Source: Collinsella sp. TM09-10AT (GTDB taxonomy: Bacteria; Actinomycetota; Coriobacteriia; Coriobacteriales; Coriobacteriaceae). Taken from it: DNA of 64,000 nt. The stretch spans positions 1 to 64,000 of the forward strand of contig NZ_QSOP01000006.1 in the NCBI RefSeq assembly GCF_003436275.1. Direction: 5' to 3'. The notes beneath the pieces are model-generated. The model ran no database searches. It worked only from the letters and a program-made list of their open reading frames with translations, and had not been told where the DNA came from. Numbering within the stretch: position 1 is the stretch's first letter; each line of letters opens with the position of its first letter. Shown here piece after piece: positions 37,287 through 47,395 of the stretch. Both the position numbers and the translations under genes were made by a program.

Positions 37287-37308
37287 CCCGGTCTCACAGG
37301 ACCGGCTT
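37287..37308 (-). promoter_or_regulatory. PyrR-binding leader hairpin upstream of carAB
   Basis: On the minus strand AAGCCGGTCCTGTGAGACCGGG: stem CCGGTC/GACCGG with loop CTGTGA, followed directly by AAGGAG, the carA ribosome site. This fits the PYR element consensus (UCC-GNGA in the loop). Its position against the ribosome site suggests translational rather than transcriptional repression by PyrR with UMP. pyrR is not in the window. Confidence 0.7.
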
Positions 37309-37437
37309 AAAGGGTGGTAGTTAGGCCTCGCGGTATTGTAACCGCAAGTATGCTCCATGGCATTAATTACATAGAATTGTTTACAAAATGATAATTATGA
37401 CTTCCCATGCATAAATGATTTTTCTGGAACGGGGATT

Positions 37438-37480
37438 AAAAAATCATCCCGCGTGGGCTTGTAGCTCACGCGGGATGATG
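37438..37480 (-). terminator. Rho-independent terminator
   Basis: The stem ATCATCCCGCGTG / CACGCGGGATGAT is followed by T6 on the minus strand, directly after the anchored-protein gene. Confidence 0.85.
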
Positions 37481-37485
37481 ACTTC

Positions 37486-38445
37486 TTATTTGTCCTGCTC
37501 CAGCAGATCGGACGGCGCGCGATCGGGCTTGCCGCCGCGGAAAATCTCGCGGCCATGCAGACGATGCTCCAGGTCACGTTCGGCCTTTTCCTCGTCAATC
37601 TTGGTCTGGCTCACCGCCGGGTCCTCAATCAGCGACGACACCGAGTTCACCTGCTTTTGAATGCGCTCGGCAATCGTATCGTCCATGCTCACGATATGCA
37701 TCTTCCAGTCGATGTTCGTGGCGCTCGATGAGCTCTTGGTCCACACAAACGTCAAAATGGCGCTCTGATGACCCCGCGCGGGGAACATGCCAAAGAAGGA
37801 ATCATGCTGGATATTGCTGTCCTCATCGATATAGGCGTGCACGTTGTACACCACGCGGTCGATCTTATCGTTGAGCAGCGCGTTGGTCGCAAGCGCCGCG
37901 GCCTGGATCTGCCCGTTGGACAGCAGCTCGAGCTCGTTGGCAGACGACGTGTCCAACACCGTCACCTCGACCGTGCCCGTACGCTCATCGGCCTCATCGA
38001 CGGTAAAGTCGAGCGGGAACTGCGTAAAGCCGTTGCCCCACTCGAGTCCACCCTTGAGCGCGGTCGAGACGGTATCCACCGAAACGCTCTCGGACAGATT
38101 GGCGGTGTTCAGGCGTCGCATCACGCCGTAGCCAATCTGCATGCCAACAATCAGCACCAAGATGCCGATGACCACAGCCATAGCAGTCTTCGTAATGGTA
38201 TGACTCACCTGCGAGCCCGAAGGGTCGTCCTCGGACAGCGGGTCGATATGTTTTGCCTGGCTCGCGCGGTCCTCGCTGCGCAGCTGCGCTAGCGCCGCTT
38301 TGTCACCGCGCTTGGCCGCAGCCTCCTTCTCACGCATGCGCTCGGTTCGCTTTTTGGCAAGCGTGGGATCCAAGACGCCGGATGCATCGATTTCGGAGAA
38401 TAACTCCGTCACTTCTTCCGGAGTCAAAGGGTTCTTGTCAGCCAT
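37486..38445 (-). CDS. Hypothetical membrane-anchored protein
   Basis: 319 residues, not recognised. A charged N-terminal region (1-90, LTPEEVTELFSEIDASGVLDP then many Arg/Lys/Glu) precedes one membrane segment (about 86-109, AMAVVIGILVLIVGMQIGYGV); the remaining 200 residues, predicted outside, contain DFTVDEADERTGTVEVTVLD and a Lys/Glu-rich end. It lies 19 nt after an ABC exporter gene and probably shares its transcript. A role as an accessory or regulator of that exporter is only suggested by position. Confidence 0.7.
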   Translation of the reverse strand: MADKNPLTPEEVTELFSEIDASGVLDPTLAKKRTERMREKEAAAKRGDKAALAQLRSEDRASQAKHIDPLSEDDPSGSQVSHTITKTAMAVVIGILVLIVGMQIGYGVMRRLNTANLSESVSVDTVSTALKGGLEWGNGFTQFPLDFTVDEADERTGTVEVTVLDTSSANELELLSNGQIQAAALATNALLNDKIDRVVYNVHAYIDEDSNIQHDSFFGMFPARGHQSAILTFVWTKSSSSATNIDWKMHIVSMDDTIAERIQKQVNSVSSLIEDPAVSQTKIDEEKAERDLEHRLHGREIFRGGKPDRAPSDLLEQDK

Positions 38446-38464
38446 AAACTTCCTGTCATATCAA

Positions 38465-40237
38465 TCAGTCGAGCTCGTGCGCACGCGCACCTTCGAACTG
38501 CATTCGATAGTAACGGGCATAGGTGCCGCCACGGGCGAGAAGCTCCTCGTGCGTGCCACGCTCCACAACGCGACCATGCTCAACGGTCGCAATCTCATCG
38601 GCATGCTTAATGGTCGAAAGACGATGGGCGATGATAATCGTGGTGCGGCCGCGTGCCAGCTCTTCGAGTGACTCCTGCACCGCCTCCTCGCTCTCGTTAT
38701 CCAAAGCACTCGTCGCCTCGTCCAAAATCAGGATCTTGGGGTTCTTGAGAAACACGCGCGCGATGGCGACGCGCTGTTTCTGTCCGCCCGAAAGACGGCT
38801 GCCGCGCTCGCCCACGACCGTGTCATAGCCCTGTGGAAGCGACTCGATGAAGGCATCGATATTGGCGCGGCGGGCGGCCTCGGCGACCTCTTCTGCCGTG
38901 GCGCCCGGCTTGCCGTAGGCGATGTTCTCGCCAATCGTACCGTCAAACAGGTAGACATCCTGCTGCACCAGGCCAATAGCACGGCGCAAACTCTGTTGCG
39001 TCACATCGCGCACGTCCTGGCCGTCGATGCTAATGGATCCGGCAGCCACGTCATAAAAGCGCGGCAGCAGCGAACAGGTCGTGGACTTGCCACCGCCCGA
39101 AGGGCCAACCAAAGCGATGGTCTGCCCGGGCTTGATGGACAGATTCATATGGTCGATAACGGGACGCTCTTCGGCATCGCCCTCGCCCAGCTCAACGTCC
39201 TCGTAGTTAAAGCACACGTCGTGATAATCCACGGCGCCGGCGGTCACCTGCAGATCCGTGGCGCCCGGCTTGTCCTGGATATCCGGCGCGGTCGAGAGCA
39301 CCTCGTCCATACGCTTAAAGCCAGCGATGGCCTTCTGATACATTTCGGCCGAATTGACGAGTGTCTCGAGCGGCGTGCAGAACAGCGAAATATAGAGCGC
39401 AAAGGTCGCCATATCGACCGCCTGCAGCTGTCCCTGGGCGACCAGCCAACCGCCCAGCAGCACCACGATCACGTACAACACGCCCGAGAGCAGGCCATAC
39501 GTCGCAGTGTAGACGCCCATGGCGTGATACATATTCTCCTTGGACGAAAGATAGCGGTCGTTAGAGGCGCGGAACTTGGAGCGCTCAGCTTCCTCGTTCG
39601 CAAAACTCTTGACCACGCGCATGCCTGCCAGCGAATCCTGCAGCTGAGCATTAATACCGCTGATCTTTTTGCGGTTGTCGCTAAAGACCTCGCGCATGCG
39701 CATGTTCTGCCAAAACATGATGACCGCAAAAGCCGCCGTCACTACGGCCATGGCGAGAGCCAGCACCGGGGCAATAGCAAAGAGGATCACAAACGAGCCG
39801 ACGATCTCGATGCCGCAGATGATAATCCACTCGGGCACGTGGTGTGCCGCCTCGCAGATATCGAACAGGTCGTTGACCACGCGGCTCATCATGTCACCCG
39901 AGCTGTTACGATCGAAGTACGCAAAGCTAAAGCGCTCGTACTGATCGAACAGGTCCTCGCGCATCTTGGACTCCATGCGCGCGCCCATCACGTGGCCCCA
40001 GTAACTCACAAAGTAGCGACAGGCGCAACGGATGGCATACATCAGTACCAGGCCAACCGCGATCATACCGAGCGCCTGCATAATAGCAGCCTGACCCTGG
40101 GTAAAGAGCCCGCCGGTCAGATTGCGCAGAATGATAGGAAACGCCAGATCGATGGCGGCAAGCACCAGGGCACAAACAGTATCGGCAACAAAAAGCCCCA
40201 TCTGGGGCTTGTAATACGAAAGAAACCTCTTAAACAT
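38465..40237 (-). CDS. ABC exporter, fused permease and ATPase (MsbA/LmrA type)
   Basis: 590 residues. A six-helix membrane domain (about 1-310) precedes an ATPase domain with Walker A GPSGGGKST, signature LSGGQKQRVAIARVF, Walker B ILILDEATSALD and H-loop IAHRLSTI. It acts as a homodimer or with a partner to export lipids, drugs or peptides; the substrate is not readable. The start MFKRFLSYYKPQ follows AAGGTGATT. The same frame continues upstream to an ATG at 40336 with a perfect AGGAGG site inside structured element E3, giving an optional 33-residue extension. Confidence 0.85.
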   Translation of the reverse strand: MFKRFLSYYKPQMGLFVADTVCALVLAAIDLAFPIILRNLTGGLFTQGQAAIMQALGMIAVGLVLMYAIRCACRYFVSYWGHVMGARMESKMREDLFDQYERFSFAYFDRNSSGDMMSRVVNDLFDICEAAHHVPEWIIICGIEIVGSFVILFAIAPVLALAMAVVTAAFAVIMFWQNMRMREVFSDNRKKISGINAQLQDSLAGMRVVKSFANEEAERSKFRASNDRYLSSKENMYHAMGVYTATYGLLSGVLYVIVVLLGGWLVAQGQLQAVDMATFALYISLFCTPLETLVNSAEMYQKAIAGFKRMDEVLSTAPDIQDKPGATDLQVTAGAVDYHDVCFNYEDVELGEGDAEERPVIDHMNLSIKPGQTIALVGPSGGGKSTTCSLLPRFYDVAAGSISIDGQDVRDVTQQSLRRAIGLVQQDVYLFDGTIGENIAYGKPGATAEEVAEAARRANIDAFIESLPQGYDTVVGERGSRLSGGQKQRVAIARVFLKNPKILILDEATSALDNESEEAVQESLEELARGRTTIIIAHRLSTIKHADEIATVEHGRVVERGTHEELLARGGTYARYYRMQFEGARAHELD

Positions 40238-40246
40238 AATCACCTT

Positions 40247-40393
40247 ACGCGGTTTTACCAAACCGCGTTTCGTCTCGACGCTGCAAGTGCTCCATTTGGA
40301 CAATCTGGCCTTCAATCGTCGGTCGCGTATATCCATACGCTTCCCTCCTCTTTTAGGCCACCTTGTCTCAAATGGAGCACTTTCGCTGACTTA
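40247..40393 (-). ncRNA. Nested hairpin element E3 in the leader of the ABC exporter gene
   Basis: In minus orientation: TAAGTCAGCGAAA, outer helix (AGTGCTCCATTTG and its complement), GG/GA loop flanked by A-T pairs, short helix (GGCCT/AGGCC), a TAAA/TGAA loop, an apical hairpin (GCGTAT/ATACGC), TGCAGCGTCGAG, then ACGCGG/CCGCGT. Flanks match E4 (15159-15309) while the helices do not. It carries an AGGAGG-ATG in frame with the downstream gene. Confidence 0.6.
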
Positions 40394-40421
40394 CACAAAC
40401 CTGCGGGATCATCCCCGCTCG

Positions 40422-41117
40422 TTAAAGCTCCGCACCCCCAAGGCGATGCGCGATGCTATCGCAGGCCAAGGCGCCCACGACGGTCTTGGCGTCTTCGATC
40501 TTGCCGTCGAGCACGGCGTCGATCAGCTCGTGCAGCGGCACCAGGTCCACGTTGACAAACTCGTCATCATCGGGGTTGGGCGCATCAAACTCGAGCTTGG
40601 TAGCCAAGTAGATGTGGATGATCTCATCGCAAAAACCGCAGGACGTGACAATCGACGTCAAAAAGCGAATGCGACCAGCCCTAAAGCCCGTCTCCTCATG
40701 CAGCTCGCGTTTGGCGCAATCGAGCGGGTCCTCGCCTGGATCGAGCTTGCCGGCGGGAATCTCGACCGTCACGCGGTCGATAGCGGTGCGGTACTGACGC
40801 ACCAGTACGATCTTGCCGCTCTCGGTCAGCGCCACAACGGCCGCCGCACCCGGATGGCGAACGATATCGCGGGCGCTGCGGCGACCGTTGGGCAGCTCAA
40901 CCTCAAGACGGTGGACGTCGAGGATCTTGCCCTTCCAGGCGCACTCCTCCGAAAGAATCTTCTCGTGCAGCTCGACATCGTGCGGGTCGTCGTCGCCCAA
41001 CACCAGCGCCGGCTCGTCAGCGACCTCGCCACCAGGCTCGCCCTCGGCGTGCCCATACATGCGGCTGTCCTCCTCGACGATCTGCGCATCCACGAGCTCT
41101 TCGTTCTTCTCGTCCAT
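40422..41117 (-). CDS. Nudix hydrolase, ADP-ribose pyrophosphatase type
   Basis: 231 residues. The Nudix box is complete: GKLDPGEDPLDCAKRELHEE (about residue 130), and the surrounding RDIVRHPGAAAVVALTESGKIVLVRQYR pattern is typical of NudF-like enzymes that hydrolyse ADP-ribose. About 55 acidic residues precede the fold, longer than usual. I chose ATG at 41117 (MDEKNEEL) because GAGAGG is 10 bases upstream; the ATG 9 bases earlier is too close to it. It follows purD by 21 nt. Confidence 0.85.
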   Translation of the reverse strand: MDEKNEELVDAQIVEEDSRMYGHAEGEPGGEVADEPALVLGDDDPHDVELHEKILSEECAWKGKILDVHRLEVELPNGRRSARDIVRHPGAAAVVALTESGKIVLVRQYRTAIDRVTVEIPAGKLDPGEDPLDCAKRELHEETGFRAGRIRFLTSIVTSCGFCDEIIHIYLATKLEFDAPNPDDDEFVNVDLVPLHELIDAVLDGKIEDAKTVVGALACDSIAHRLGGAEL

Positions 41118-41138
41118 CCGTCTCATTCCTCTCGGATT

Positions 41139-42443
41139 TTAGGCATCCCAGGCGTCGCGGCCGCGCAGCGCGCGCAGGCCGATGTCGTGGCGCAGGGTCT
41201 TGCCTTCAAAAGCAATCTTCTCGCAGGCCTCGTAGGCAAGGTTGCGAGCGTTCTCGAACGTGTCACCCAGAGCGGTCACGGCAAGCACGCGGCCACCATT
41301 GGTCACGAGCTGGCCGTCCACCACGGCAGTGCCCGCGTGGTACACGGTCACGTTCTCCATGGCCTCGGCATCCTCAATACCAGTGATGACCTTGCCCTTC
41401 TCGTAGCTGCCGGGATAGCCCGCGCTCGTCAGGACAACGGCCACAGCCCACTCGTCACGCCAGTCGAGCTCAATCTGATCGAGCTCGCAGTTGGCGCAGG
41501 CGAGCATGACCTCAACCAGGTCGTTCTTAAGGCGCGGCAGCACGACCTGCGTCTCGGGGTCGCCAAAGCGGGCATTGAACTCCAGCACCTTGGGGCCGGC
41601 AGGCGTGAGCATAAAGCCGCCATACAGGCAGCCGCGGTAGTCGATGCCCTCGGCAGCAAGCTCGGCAACGGTCTGCTCCATGACCGCCACCATGGTGGCG
41701 TGCTCCTCGTCGGTCACGATGGGCACCGGGCTGTAGACGCCCATGCCGCCGGTGTTGGGGCCCTTGTCGCCCTCGAGGGCGCGCTTGTGGTCCTGCGAGG
41801 TGGCCATGGGGCGCACGGTCTTGCCGTCGGTAAAGGCGAGCAGCGAGCACTCGGGACCAACGAGCATCTCCTCGATAACCACGGTGTTGCCGGCATCGCC
41901 AAAGGTGCCGCCAAAGCACTCGCGCACGGCCTCCTCGGCCTGCTCAAGTTCGGTCGCCACGATAACGCCCTTGCCCGCGGCAAGGCCGTCGGCCTTCACG
42001 ACCAGCGGAGCGCCCTGCTCGCGCACGTAGGCGAGAGCCGAAGCCTCGTCGGTAAACGAACCATAGGCTGCCGTCGGAATGCCCGCACGCTCCATGAGCT
42101 GCTTGGAGAATAGCTTGGAGCCCTCCATCTGGGCACCCTCGGCACCCGGGCCAAAGCAGGGAATACCCGCCGCGCGCACGGCGTCGGCCACGCCCGCCAC
42201 GAGCGGAGCCTCGGGGCCAATTACCACGAGTCCGCATCCGTGGCTCTGCGCAAACGCCGCCACGGCCGCAGGATCGCAATCGTCGAGAACAACGTTCTCG
42301 CCACAGCTCGCGGTGCCGCCGTTGCCCGGCGCGATGTAGAGCTTGCCGGCGCGCGGTGATGCTGCGAGCTTAGCTGCCAAAGCATGCTCACGGCCGCCGC
42401 TGCCCAACAACAGGATGTCGATGGTTTGAGTGTCCGCCTTCAA
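41139..42443 (-). CDS. purD: Phosphoribosylamine-glycine ligase
   Basis: 434 residues, ATP-grasp enzyme making GAR. Landmarks: [18 protein letters not shown] (about 9), [47 protein letters not shown] and [17 protein letters not shown]. The frame lacks ATG near the conserved start; TTG at 42443 after AGAGGAGGCACCC fits in both spacing and homology. Start codons further upstream would add a poorly conserved tail. Confidence 0.94.
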   Translation of the reverse strand: MKADTQTIDILLLGSGGREHALAAKLAASPRAGKLYIAPGNGGTASCGENVVLDDCDPAAVAAFAQSHGCGLVVIGPEAPLVAGVADAVRAAGIPCFGPGAEGAQMEGSKLFSKQLMERAGIPTAAYGSFTDEASALAYVREQGAPLVVKADGLAAGKGVIVATELEQAEEAVRECFGGTFGDAGNTVVIEEMLVGPECSLLAFTDGKTVRPMATSQDHKRALEGDKGPNTGGMGVYSPVPIVTDEEHATMVAVMEQTVAELAAEGIDYRGCLYGGFMLTPAGPKVLEFNARFGDPETQVVLPRLKNDLVEVMLACANCELDQIELDWRDEWAVAVVLTSAGYPGSYEKGKVITGIEDAEAMENVTVYHAGTAVVDGQLVTNGGRVLAVTALGDTFENARNLAYEACEKIAFEGKTLRHDIGLRALRGRDAWDA

Positions 42444-42497
42444 GGGTGCCTCCTCTATGGATGAATGGCCCGCTCCGCGCGAGCCCTTTGCAAGCAA

Positions 42498-42539
42498 ATA
42501 TACCCCTCGGCCGCCCGTCCGGGCTGCAAAGGGGTATAT
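42498..42539 (-). terminator. Terminator between purA and purD
   Basis: The stem ATATACCCCT / AGGGGTATAT surrounds a GC-rich inner stem. A short T-rich tail follows on the minus strand. Confidence 0.6.
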
Positions 42540-42561
42540 CGCAATAACCAAATAGTCCCGA

Positions 42562-43857
<1,296 letters not shown>

Positions 43858-43941
43858 TTACATTCATGGACTGTCTACGCGCCACGCCGGCACGCAGAAG
43901 CACAAAACATTCCCAGTATACCCGTGCAACGGGCGCCTGTC

Positions 43942-45333
43942 CTACTCCTCGGCATGTGCCCCATCAAGCTCATAGAACTTGGTGGATGCCGGCAGGAACA
44001 TCAGGTCGACGTCGCCGATCGGGCCCGAACGGTTCTTGGCCACGACGATACGCGTAACGCCCTCGTCGGGTCGATCGTCGCGCGAGGCTTCGGCCTCGTC
44101 GGCGGAGCGGTCCAAGAACATAACGATATCGGCGTCCTGCTCGATGGAGCCCGATTCACGAAGGTCGGAAAGCTGCGGGCGCTTGCCGGTACGGGATTCG
44201 ACCTGACGCGAGAGCTGCGACAGCGCGATGAGCGGGATCTTGAGTTCCTTGGCCATAATCTTTAAGCCACGAGACATCTCGGAGACCTCGACGGTGCGGC
44301 TCTCGGAACGGCGTCCCGGCGGAGGACTCACCAGCTGCAGGTAGTCCAAGATAATGATGGCCTTCTCCTTGTTGTGGAGCATGCGGCGGCTCTTGGCGCG
44401 AATCTCGGTCACCGTGGTGCCGGGCGTATCGTCAATCAGAATATCAAGCTTGGACAAGGTCTGCGTGGCCTCGTTGATATTGGCCCACTGCTCGGGGCTA
44501 ATGCGACCCATGCGAAAATCACTGATCGAAATCATGGCATAGGCGCAAATCAGACGCTGGGCAATTTCCTTGCCCGACATCTCCAGCGAGAAAAAGCCGA
44601 CGGTGTAGCCCGCAGCGGCGGCATTGAGCGCCAGGTTTAGAGCGAACGAGGTCTTACCCACGGCGGGGCGGGCGCCGATAATGATGAGCTGGCCCTCACG
44701 GAAGCCCATAAGCATGCGGTCGAGTGACGGGAAGCCCGTGGGAACGCCCACTGCCTGGCCACCGGCCTGGCACACTTCCTCGGCCTCGTTATAGGCCTCG
44801 ACCATAAACTCGGTCAGTGTCTTGTAGCTCGACTTAACCTCGCGCGCCGTAACCTTGAGCAGCTTGCTCTCGGCCAGCTCCACGACCTCTTTGGTATCGG
44901 TGGGGGCGTTGTAGGCCAGCGCGTTAATCTCGTTGGTGGCACCAATCAGCTCACGCAGCATCGAATCGCGACGAACGATGGCGGCATGGTGCTGCCAGTT
45001 GACGAGCGACAGGGTCTGACCCATCAGCTCCAAAATGTACGCCTCGCCGCCCACGGCATCGAGCTTGTTGATGCTTCGCAGGTAATCGATCAGCGAGATG
45101 GAGTCGATGGGAATGCGACTGTTGTACATATCGACCATCGCGGTATAGATGGTCTTATGAATGGGCCGGTAGAAATCATCGGGCTGCAGCTCGACCTGGG
45201 CTTCTTCGACCACCTCGGGCGATAGCAGCATGGCGGCCAGTACGTTGGCCTCTGCATCTTGGTTTTGGGGGAGACCCAACTTGGAGCCGCGGTCCTCGAC
45301 CGTCAGCCATGTCTCCCTATCGTCATATGCCAT
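43942..45333 (-). CDS. dnaB: Replicative DNA helicase DnaB
   Basis: 463 residues. The N-terminal domain (LPQNQDAEANVLAAMLLSPEV) is followed by the RecA-like helicase domain with Walker A GARPAVGKTSFALNLAL (about 212), AIIILDYLQLVSPP, and LSQLSRQVESRTGKRPQLSDLRESGSIEQDAD. No intein. The start MAYDDRETW follows AATGAGG. In related genomes dnaB follows rplI; here the 1.8-kb IS1595 element lies between them. Confidence 0.95.
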   Translation of the reverse strand: MAYDDRETWLTVEDRGSKLGLPQNQDAEANVLAAMLLSPEVVEEAQVELQPDDFYRPIHKTIYTAMVDMYNSRIPIDSISLIDYLRSINKLDAVGGEAYILELMGQTLSLVNWQHHAAIVRRDSMLRELIGATNEINALAYNAPTDTKEVVELAESKLLKVTAREVKSSYKTLTEFMVEAYNEAEEVCQAGGQAVGVPTGFPSLDRMLMGFREGQLIIIGARPAVGKTSFALNLALNAAAAGYTVGFFSLEMSGKEIAQRLICAYAMISISDFRMGRISPEQWANINEATQTLSKLDILIDDTPGTTVTEIRAKSRRMLHNKEKAIIILDYLQLVSPPPGRRSESRTVEVSEMSRGLKIMAKELKIPLIALSQLSRQVESRTGKRPQLSDLRESGSIEQDADIVMFLDRSADEAEASRDDRPDEGVTRIVVAKNRSGPIGDVDLMFLPASTKFYELDGAHAEE

Positions 45334-45529
45334 GAGCATCCTCATTCATATCGCTTGCGAGCATCCATAGTATCAGCCACAGCTTTAAATCGAGGCGCGC
45401 CTTAACAATCATCACCGAACCAAACGGATGAACGGTCCCTTATGTGCGTTGTGTTAGACCGCTTTGGATACTGGGACTTTTCCTATAATCTTTCTTGCTT
45501 AGATAGCAGGCGAAAGCGAAGGAGCTCCT

Positions 45530-46024
45530 ATGGTCACCAAGGATGATGCGTGTTGGATAATCGGCCTTTCCGCAGGTGCGGGCATTGGCGTATACCTTGA
45601 TGGCGGCTGGGGCATCGATGCGCTTGTCGGGCGTGAGACCAGGGCTCATAACGACATCGACCTGTTCGTTCAGCGCGGGGATTACCAAAGGTTCGTGGAT
45701 CTAATTGCTGATGAGGGGTTTTCCGAGGTGGCTGCATCTTTCACCACCGAAGATCACACGGTGTGGCAAGACGAGGCGGGGCGCATCGTCGACCTGCATT
45801 GCTTCGATTTCGCCGAGAATGGCGATATTCTGTATCAGGGAGATCGTTTTCCCGGGGAGGTCTTTTCGGGGAGGGGGCGCATCGGCGAGGTGGAGGTGTC
45901 GTGCATCGACCCCGAAAGCCAGCTGTTGTTTCACTTGGGCTATCAGCATGACGAGCACGACGCCCACGATGTCATGCTCCTATGCCGTGAGTACGGTTTC
46001 GACGTTCCCGAAGAATATCGCTAG
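45530..46024 (+). CDS. Lnu/LinA-like nucleotidyltransferase (IS passenger gene)
   Basis: 164 residues, small nucleotidyltransferase. LDGGWGIDALVGRETRAHND followed by IDLFV (residues 23-47) holds the GG...W and D-x-D metal site (D42, D44) shared with lincosamide nucleotidyltransferases (LnuA/C type) and related aminoglycoside enzymes. HTVWQDEAGRIVDLHCFDF supplies a later conserved Asp. If active it would adenylylate a hydroxyl of a lincosamide or a similar antibiotic; substrate not proven. A TATAAT lies at 45484-45489, and GAAGGAG precedes the ATG, so it can be expressed from within the element. Confidence 0.75.
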   Translation: MVTKDDACWIIGLSAGAGIGVYLDGGWGIDALVGRETRAHNDIDLFVQRGDYQRFVDLIADEGFSEVAASFTTEDHTVWQDEAGRIVDLHCFDFAENGDILYQGDRFPGEVFSGRGRIGEVEVSCIDPESQLLFHLGYQHDEHDAHDVMLLCREYGFDVPEEYR

Positions 46025-46095
46025 CTGTTGCTATTTGCATCGGGGCACGACTTCAGCGCTTGCCGCAGATGCGCTGCGCCAGACCGCCCTGGACA

Positions 46096-47178
46096 TCACG
46101 CCACGCCGTATATGGCCCTCCGCGCACGCGAGTCCCATTTCGCCTGCTTGATCCAGTACTCGTAGAACGGATAGGGGGTCACCTTGTACTGGCGCCAGGT
46201 CTTCTCGTACGTGCCGCGGGCTGCCTGCCTCACTATGAGCTCGGCGAGCTCGTCCGCGCTCCTGCGGACCTTGAAGCACCATGTCCACTTGAACCAGGCG
46301 AGGTAGTTCTCGAGGCGTCTCGTGGAGACACCCCGGAACCTGCCGATGAAGTGCCTCATCTGGGAGTGGAGGCTGTTCACCCTGTTGATGGCGTGCTCCT
46401 CCCTCTTGCTGGCGATGTGCGCGCCGACGCCGAGGGCGGGCAGGACGCGGCGGTACACGTGCGCACGGTCCGTCGAGATTATCGCGCCGACCGCGAGCTT
46501 GTCGGCGAGCAGCTCCCTGGCTGCCGCCTCGTCGAGGCCGCCCCTCCCCGCGATCTCGTAGAAGATGTCGCCGGCGTCGTTGATGCCGGTGAGCACGCAT
46601 ATCTTCTCGTGCCCGTCGGTTCCCTGCGACCTTGTGCGGGGCTTCCTGGGCATGCCGGACTCCGACCTGGAGCGGTTTCCCTTGAAGCTCTCCCTGAAGA
46701 AGCACTCGTCGAGCTCGGCCCCGCCGCCGGCCTCCACGCGGAAGGCGGGCATGCGCTTGGCCATGGCCTCGAGCAGCCTGTGGCGCATGAAGAACGCCGT
46801 CTTGAGGCACACGCCGCACTTTTCCGCCGACTCGCGCAGCGGGAGCATGTCCACGTGGCACTCCGCGAACCTCATCCAGGCCGACCTGTCGAGCTTGGTG
46901 GTGGAGAAGACGCGCATGGTGGCGTCGGTGAAGGTCCTGGCGCACCCTCGGCAGAGGAACCGCTGACGGCCGCTCCCGTCTCGCCCCCTCTTCACGTAAT
47001 GCGGGGAGCCGCACCAGGGGCAGGCTCTGTCGGGATCGTCTTCCGCCCCCTCGCTTGCCGCGAGTTCGAAAAGCTCCGCGTCTATCAGCGCCTTGAGCGA
47101 TCTCAGGGCCCTGCTCTTCTCGGCAGCCGTCATCTGCGGGAGGAACTGCCTCGTCAGCTGGGTGAGCACGTCTTCCAT
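46096..47178 (-). CDS. IS1595-family (ISXO2-like) transposase
   Basis: 360 residues. An N-terminal zinc ribbon (Cys53, Cys56, Cys76, Cys79: CPWCG...CRGC) is followed by the ISXO2-like catalytic domain with AELDECFFRE (first acidic residue about D158), AIISTDRAHVYRRVL, and the conserved RVNSLHSQMRHFIGRFRGVS and LENYLAWFKW. The start MEDVLTQLTR follows GGAGG at 5 bases. The frame is intact. It is convergent with the passenger gene. Confidence 0.9.
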   Translation of the reverse strand: MEDVLTQLTRQFLPQMTAAEKSRALRSLKALIDAELFELAASEGAEDDPDRACPWCGSPHYVKRGRDGSGRQRFLCRGCARTFTDATMRVFSTTKLDRSAWMRFAECHVDMLPLRESAEKCGVCLKTAFFMRHRLLEAMAKRMPAFRVEAGGGAELDECFFRESFKGNRSRSESGMPRKPRTRSQGTDGHEKICVLTGINDAGDIFYEIAGRGGLDEAAARELLADKLAVGAIISTDRAHVYRRVLPALGVGAHIASKREEHAINRVNSLHSQMRHFIGRFRGVSTRRLENYLAWFKWTWCFKVRRSADELAELIVRQAARGTYEKTWRQYKVTPYPFYEYWIKQAKWDSRARRAIYGVA

Positions 47179-47331
47179 TGCAACCTCCATCTCTCCTGAT
47201 GATGGAATTGTCGCAACCGGGGCCCCGTCGCGTGTACTGCGTGCAGGACACTTATCCAAAGTGGTCTAACACAACGCTTATGTGGGACTGCATCTCAATG
47301 TATGACGTGACACCCACTCAGCGCAAAAAAT

Positions 47332-47367
47332 AAAAGGGCGCCCCGGTCTCTCAGAGCGCCCTTCTTA
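47332..47367 (-). terminator. Rho-independent terminator after rplI
   Basis: The stem AAGGGCGC / GCGCCCTT is followed by T-rich sequence on the minus strand. It lies between rplI and the IS element, so the insertion did not cut an active transcript. Confidence 0.75.
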
Positions 47368-47395
47368 GAACAAGATTGTTGCGTTGCAGCAAATG

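Larger units (their letters stand above)
45447..47276. mobile_element. IS1595-family element carrying a nucleotidyltransferase passenger gene
   Basis: 1830 bp bounded by 24-bp inverted repeats (CGTTGTGTTAGACC, one variable base, CTTTGGATA) at 45447-45470 and 47253-47276, with one mismatch. The direct repeat CTTATGTG at 45439-45446 and 47277-47284 is a perfect 8-bp target duplication, as expected for the family. It holds a transposase (minus) and a convergent Lnu-like gene (plus). The clean duplication shows a recent insertion as a unit. Confidence 0.92.

Noticed and set aside
46031..47251. Long minus-strand open frame of about 400 codons overlapping the IS1595 transposase in another frame
   Set aside because: Arg/Pro/Ala-rich translation with no family pattern; it is a frame shadow of the high-GC transposase gene, whose own frame has the zinc ribbon and catalytic motifs.
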